From NCBI GenBank assembly GCA_903833215.1, contig CAILEM010000138.1, forward strand, positions 1 through 36,266: 36,266 nucleotides of DNA. Direction: 5' to 3'. The stretch comes from an uncultured Armatimonadota bacterium. Lineage in GTDB: Bacteria > Armatimonadota > Fimbriimonadia > Fimbriimonadales > Fimbriimonadaceae. Positions within the stretch are counted from its first letter, which is position 1. Each line of letters opens with the position of its first letter. The translations under genes were made by a program, and so were the position numbers. Positions 35,601-36,266 of this stretch are shown here, piece after piece. Under the pieces are notes generated by a model. The model was not told the origin of the DNA, made no database searches, and was given only the letters and a program-made list of their open reading frames with translations.

Positions 35601-35947
35601 TTAGCGACGACCTAGCTGTTTACCATTATCGCGGTGGTCAATTAGTGCCGAGTTTCGTGATCCCGGTGAAGGGGCATCCTTATTACGGAGGGGCACTGTC
35701 ACCTGATGGAAAGCGTATTGCTCTACCGGATGCCTGGGGATACATCACATTAATGGAGGTTGATTCCCAACGGCAACTATTGAGGATCCCTGTGGGAGTA
35801 GCTTCAATCCGACGACTCATGTTTACGGCGGATGGCAAAACCCTTCTGTTCGGAGTACGTGACACCGGAGTCGGAATACTAGATGGGAGCGATCACGATC
35901 CCACGATTACCCTAGATGTCGATGGGCCGGGACGAGCTAAAGGTTAA
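32693..35947 (+). CDS. Membrane-anchored AAA-35 (STAND-like) ATPase fused to a beta-propeller
   Basis: This 1084-residue protein starts with an AAA-like domain of the AAA_35 type. GGTLPPETESYIEREAD leads into Walker A SRQMGKSS (50-57), and LVIFIDEID (141-149) is Walker B. GGQPYLTQSLC (about 244-254) is another family hallmark. A single membrane helix lies at about 386-406, followed by a charged helix and the segment SPYRGWEWGYWNQ, which precedes propellers in WD40-type signalling proteins of planctomycetes. Residues about 475-1084 form PQQ-like or degenerate WD blades (GKEVWRS, GKVVSLDGKTG, GSIVKRY). The likely arrangement is an ATPase on one side of the membrane and a sensing propeller on the other, but both topology and ligand are unknown. 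It diverges from the lipoprotein gene, with possible -10 TATATA at 32660-32665. Confidence 0.85.
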   Translation: MTEDATPRESLFFVSGGTLPPETESYIEREADRVLLAKLSAGKFCYVLNSRQMGKSSLCVRTMKRLQESGANTSFVDLTKIGGKNVTAEQWYAGVVMDIGRSLNFRQEFLQFWKENQHLSPVQRLFEAIREVALAKANGPLVIFIDEIDATRSLPFSCDEFFASIRECYNRRVQDPVFERLTFCLLGVAVPSDLINSPTSTPFNIGERIYLRDFTPEECTPFAQGIGGDRNASDLVKRVVHWTGGQPYLTQSLCAAVAADVTIRTTDDVDDLISRDLFAPTARETNINLADVGNRALMAGELEAEPEKFKSDLLSAYLRVWHGKPMADDEANRVAALLKMSGILRSESNRLVVRNRIYHEVFNKAWVVSNMPRQEVRRQKSAFRIGVLRTAVVALLFVGLLSRLLWTERVRADEARLAKQKQDHELYIARMNSLQLFAQENDPVPMRELLAQTKDSPYRGWEWGYWNQIVHSAPEEYALTGNIDAVAGLFSEDGTQLLITGDKGRSVVYDRRKKAVLWRKSSTSGNETLLRFAGRWILQSESQDGHSAKLLDLLTGADVYSAHVDSGYLTLNPVRGTHFVWSESSETLTQKIVQITNFVTHEVAWRQVTKGETFYPLGGTGPWVMLASIPLEGSSFYTEILVDMRTGKVVDKVNLPIFVFIGAISTSGRQWAFSSGNSVIVRCKGANGYFSRPLYTSPHGPPIPVGFDQSEHIVWLRCPQEGVIAVDTETGSIVKRYPLATTAEYCAASGELCIGGSSVQIVQPKIEPTRTRGSKALAFGNKDVPMATKWLSHDADHPISLNGKIALVSDTKPMIHEFTDPGLLPLPEVKPPNGSGWHTLSPFEHVWQRTTEAGNVQISEGDARKSVQIPGKGVGTVPTTIGDRIYQVTYGVKAITAYSFRTGKEVWRSSLDAPPLGFVPCANSSLVIVPLKNGKVVSLDGKTGRNLGYLEEGSSLFDFEQGGGADDFWISDDLAVYHYRGGQLVPSFVIPVKGHPYYGGALSPDGKRIALPDAWGYITLMEVDSQRQLLRIPVGVASIRRLMFTADGKTLLFGVRDTGVGILDGSDHDPTITLDVDGPGRAKG

Positions 35948-35975
35948 GTTCGCTGGCCAATGAACCTTCTAAGCT

Positions 35976-36051
35976 TGGCGCGGCCGAAAGGACTCGAACC
36001 TTCGACATCTTCCTTCGGAGGGAAGCACTCTATCCACTGAGCTACGGCCGC
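35976..36051 (-). tRNA. tRNA-Arg (anticodon CCG)
   Basis: On the minus strand the gene starts GCGGCCG at 36051 and ends CGGCCGC, discriminator G and encoded CCA (35978-35976); total 76 bases. The D arm is GCTCAGTGGATAGAGT, the anticodon stem-loop CTTCC-CTCCGAA-GGAAG gives anticodon CCG, and the T arm contains GGTTCGAGTCC. Confidence 0.95.
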
Positions 36052-36127
36052 GTGTTTGAACCTGCAACACAGATTCTACCTACCGTCCTATTGACGTGAG
36101 CCGAAGTCGGCAGTTCCCGTGGGAGTT

Positions 36128-36266
36128 TGGAATGCAACCCTTAAGTTGGACACACATCAAGATGGGTCGTTCTTCTTGAGCCACTCCTCGAATTCTTCGG
36201 GGCTCATGTAGTTGAGTGATGAGTGCATTCTCTCCGCATTGTAGTAGCGGATGAACCTGCTGATAG
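36128..36266 (-). mobile_element. End of an IS3-family insertion sequence (cut by window edge)
   Basis: The stretch beginning TGGAATGCAACCCTTAAG at 36128 and reading on into TTGGACAC resembles the terminal inverted repeats of the IS150-like branch of the IS3 family, and the transposase end lies just inside it. The outer boundary at 36128 is inferred from this resemblance; the other end and target duplication are outside the window. It lies 77 bases from the tRNA-Arg gene. Confidence 0.6.
36157..36266 (-). CDS. IS3-family transposase (OrfB), C-terminal fragment
   Basis: The last 35 codons of a transposase gene entering from the right edge are visible. They encode FIRYYNAERMHSSLNYMSPE followed by EFEEWLKKNDPS and a TGA stop. 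This is the typical C-terminus of the DDE integrase (rve) domain of IS3-family OrfB, where the Glu of the catalytic triad lies some way upstream, outside the window. The reading frame is intact as far as visible, so the element may be complete. Function: cut-and-paste (circle-forming) transposition. Confidence 0.9.
   Translation of the reverse strand, partial: ISRFIRYYNAERMHSSLNYMSPEEFEEWLKKNDPS

Overview
The window is a housekeeping-type stretch of a bacterial chromosome with roughly balanced base composition. It carries about 29 protein genes, two tRNA genes, one clear interspersed repeat family and the edge of an insertion sequence. Secreted proteins and a lipoprotein, NADH dehydrogenase subunits with TTG starts, an AAA-35/propeller protein, many histidine kinases and a GH38 alpha-mannosidase fit an environmental bacterium. 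My best but weakly supported guess is the Armatimonadota (Fimbriimonas-like); no rRNA or other decisive marker is present.

Left part (1-9400). The window opens with the last codons of an unknown gene and a terminator, then a 400-bp cluster of five palindromic repeat units (152-561). Next come a thioredoxin-reductase-like ferredoxin/flavodoxin-NADP reductase, a conserved unknown KOW-domain protein, and an OmpR-type response regulator that meets a CHASE-GAF histidine kinase tail to tail. A cytosolic GH38 alpha-mannosidase follows on the minus strand.

Middle (9500-21900). A divergent, palindrome-rich intergenic region leads to an atypical DprA-like protein, SerA and an ABC-F ATPase. A secreted unknown protein diverges from an aldo/keto reductase whose 3' end overlaps an antisense TerC gene by 152 bp. 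hisC and a DAHP synthase are translationally coupled, suggesting aromatic amino acid synthesis. OsmC and an ECF sigma factor are convergent. nuoA and nuoC are coupled without nuoB. A tRNA-Thr gene lies immediately upstream of galT, so that the galT start codon is five bases after the tRNA CCA.

Right part (21900-36266). Minus-strand genes encode a basic unknown protein and a CBS protein-bcp-panB-panC group (redox defence and pantothenate synthesis). A second repeat cluster (25058-25200) follows, then a secreted metallophosphoesterase and a secreted tandem YCII-like protein. A four-gene signalling group comes next: a degenerate receiver, a hybrid histidine kinase with three 39-residue helical repeats, and two stand-alone receivers. 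The window closes with a DUF4382/DUF5666-like lipoprotein, a divergent 1084-residue membrane AAA-35 ATPase with a beta-propeller, tRNA-Arg and the end of an IS3-family element.

The points most worth following are the palindromic repeat family, the near-leaderless tRNA-galT arrangement, the 39-residue repeat linker in the hybrid kinase, the TerC/AKR antisense overlap and the AAA-propeller protein.
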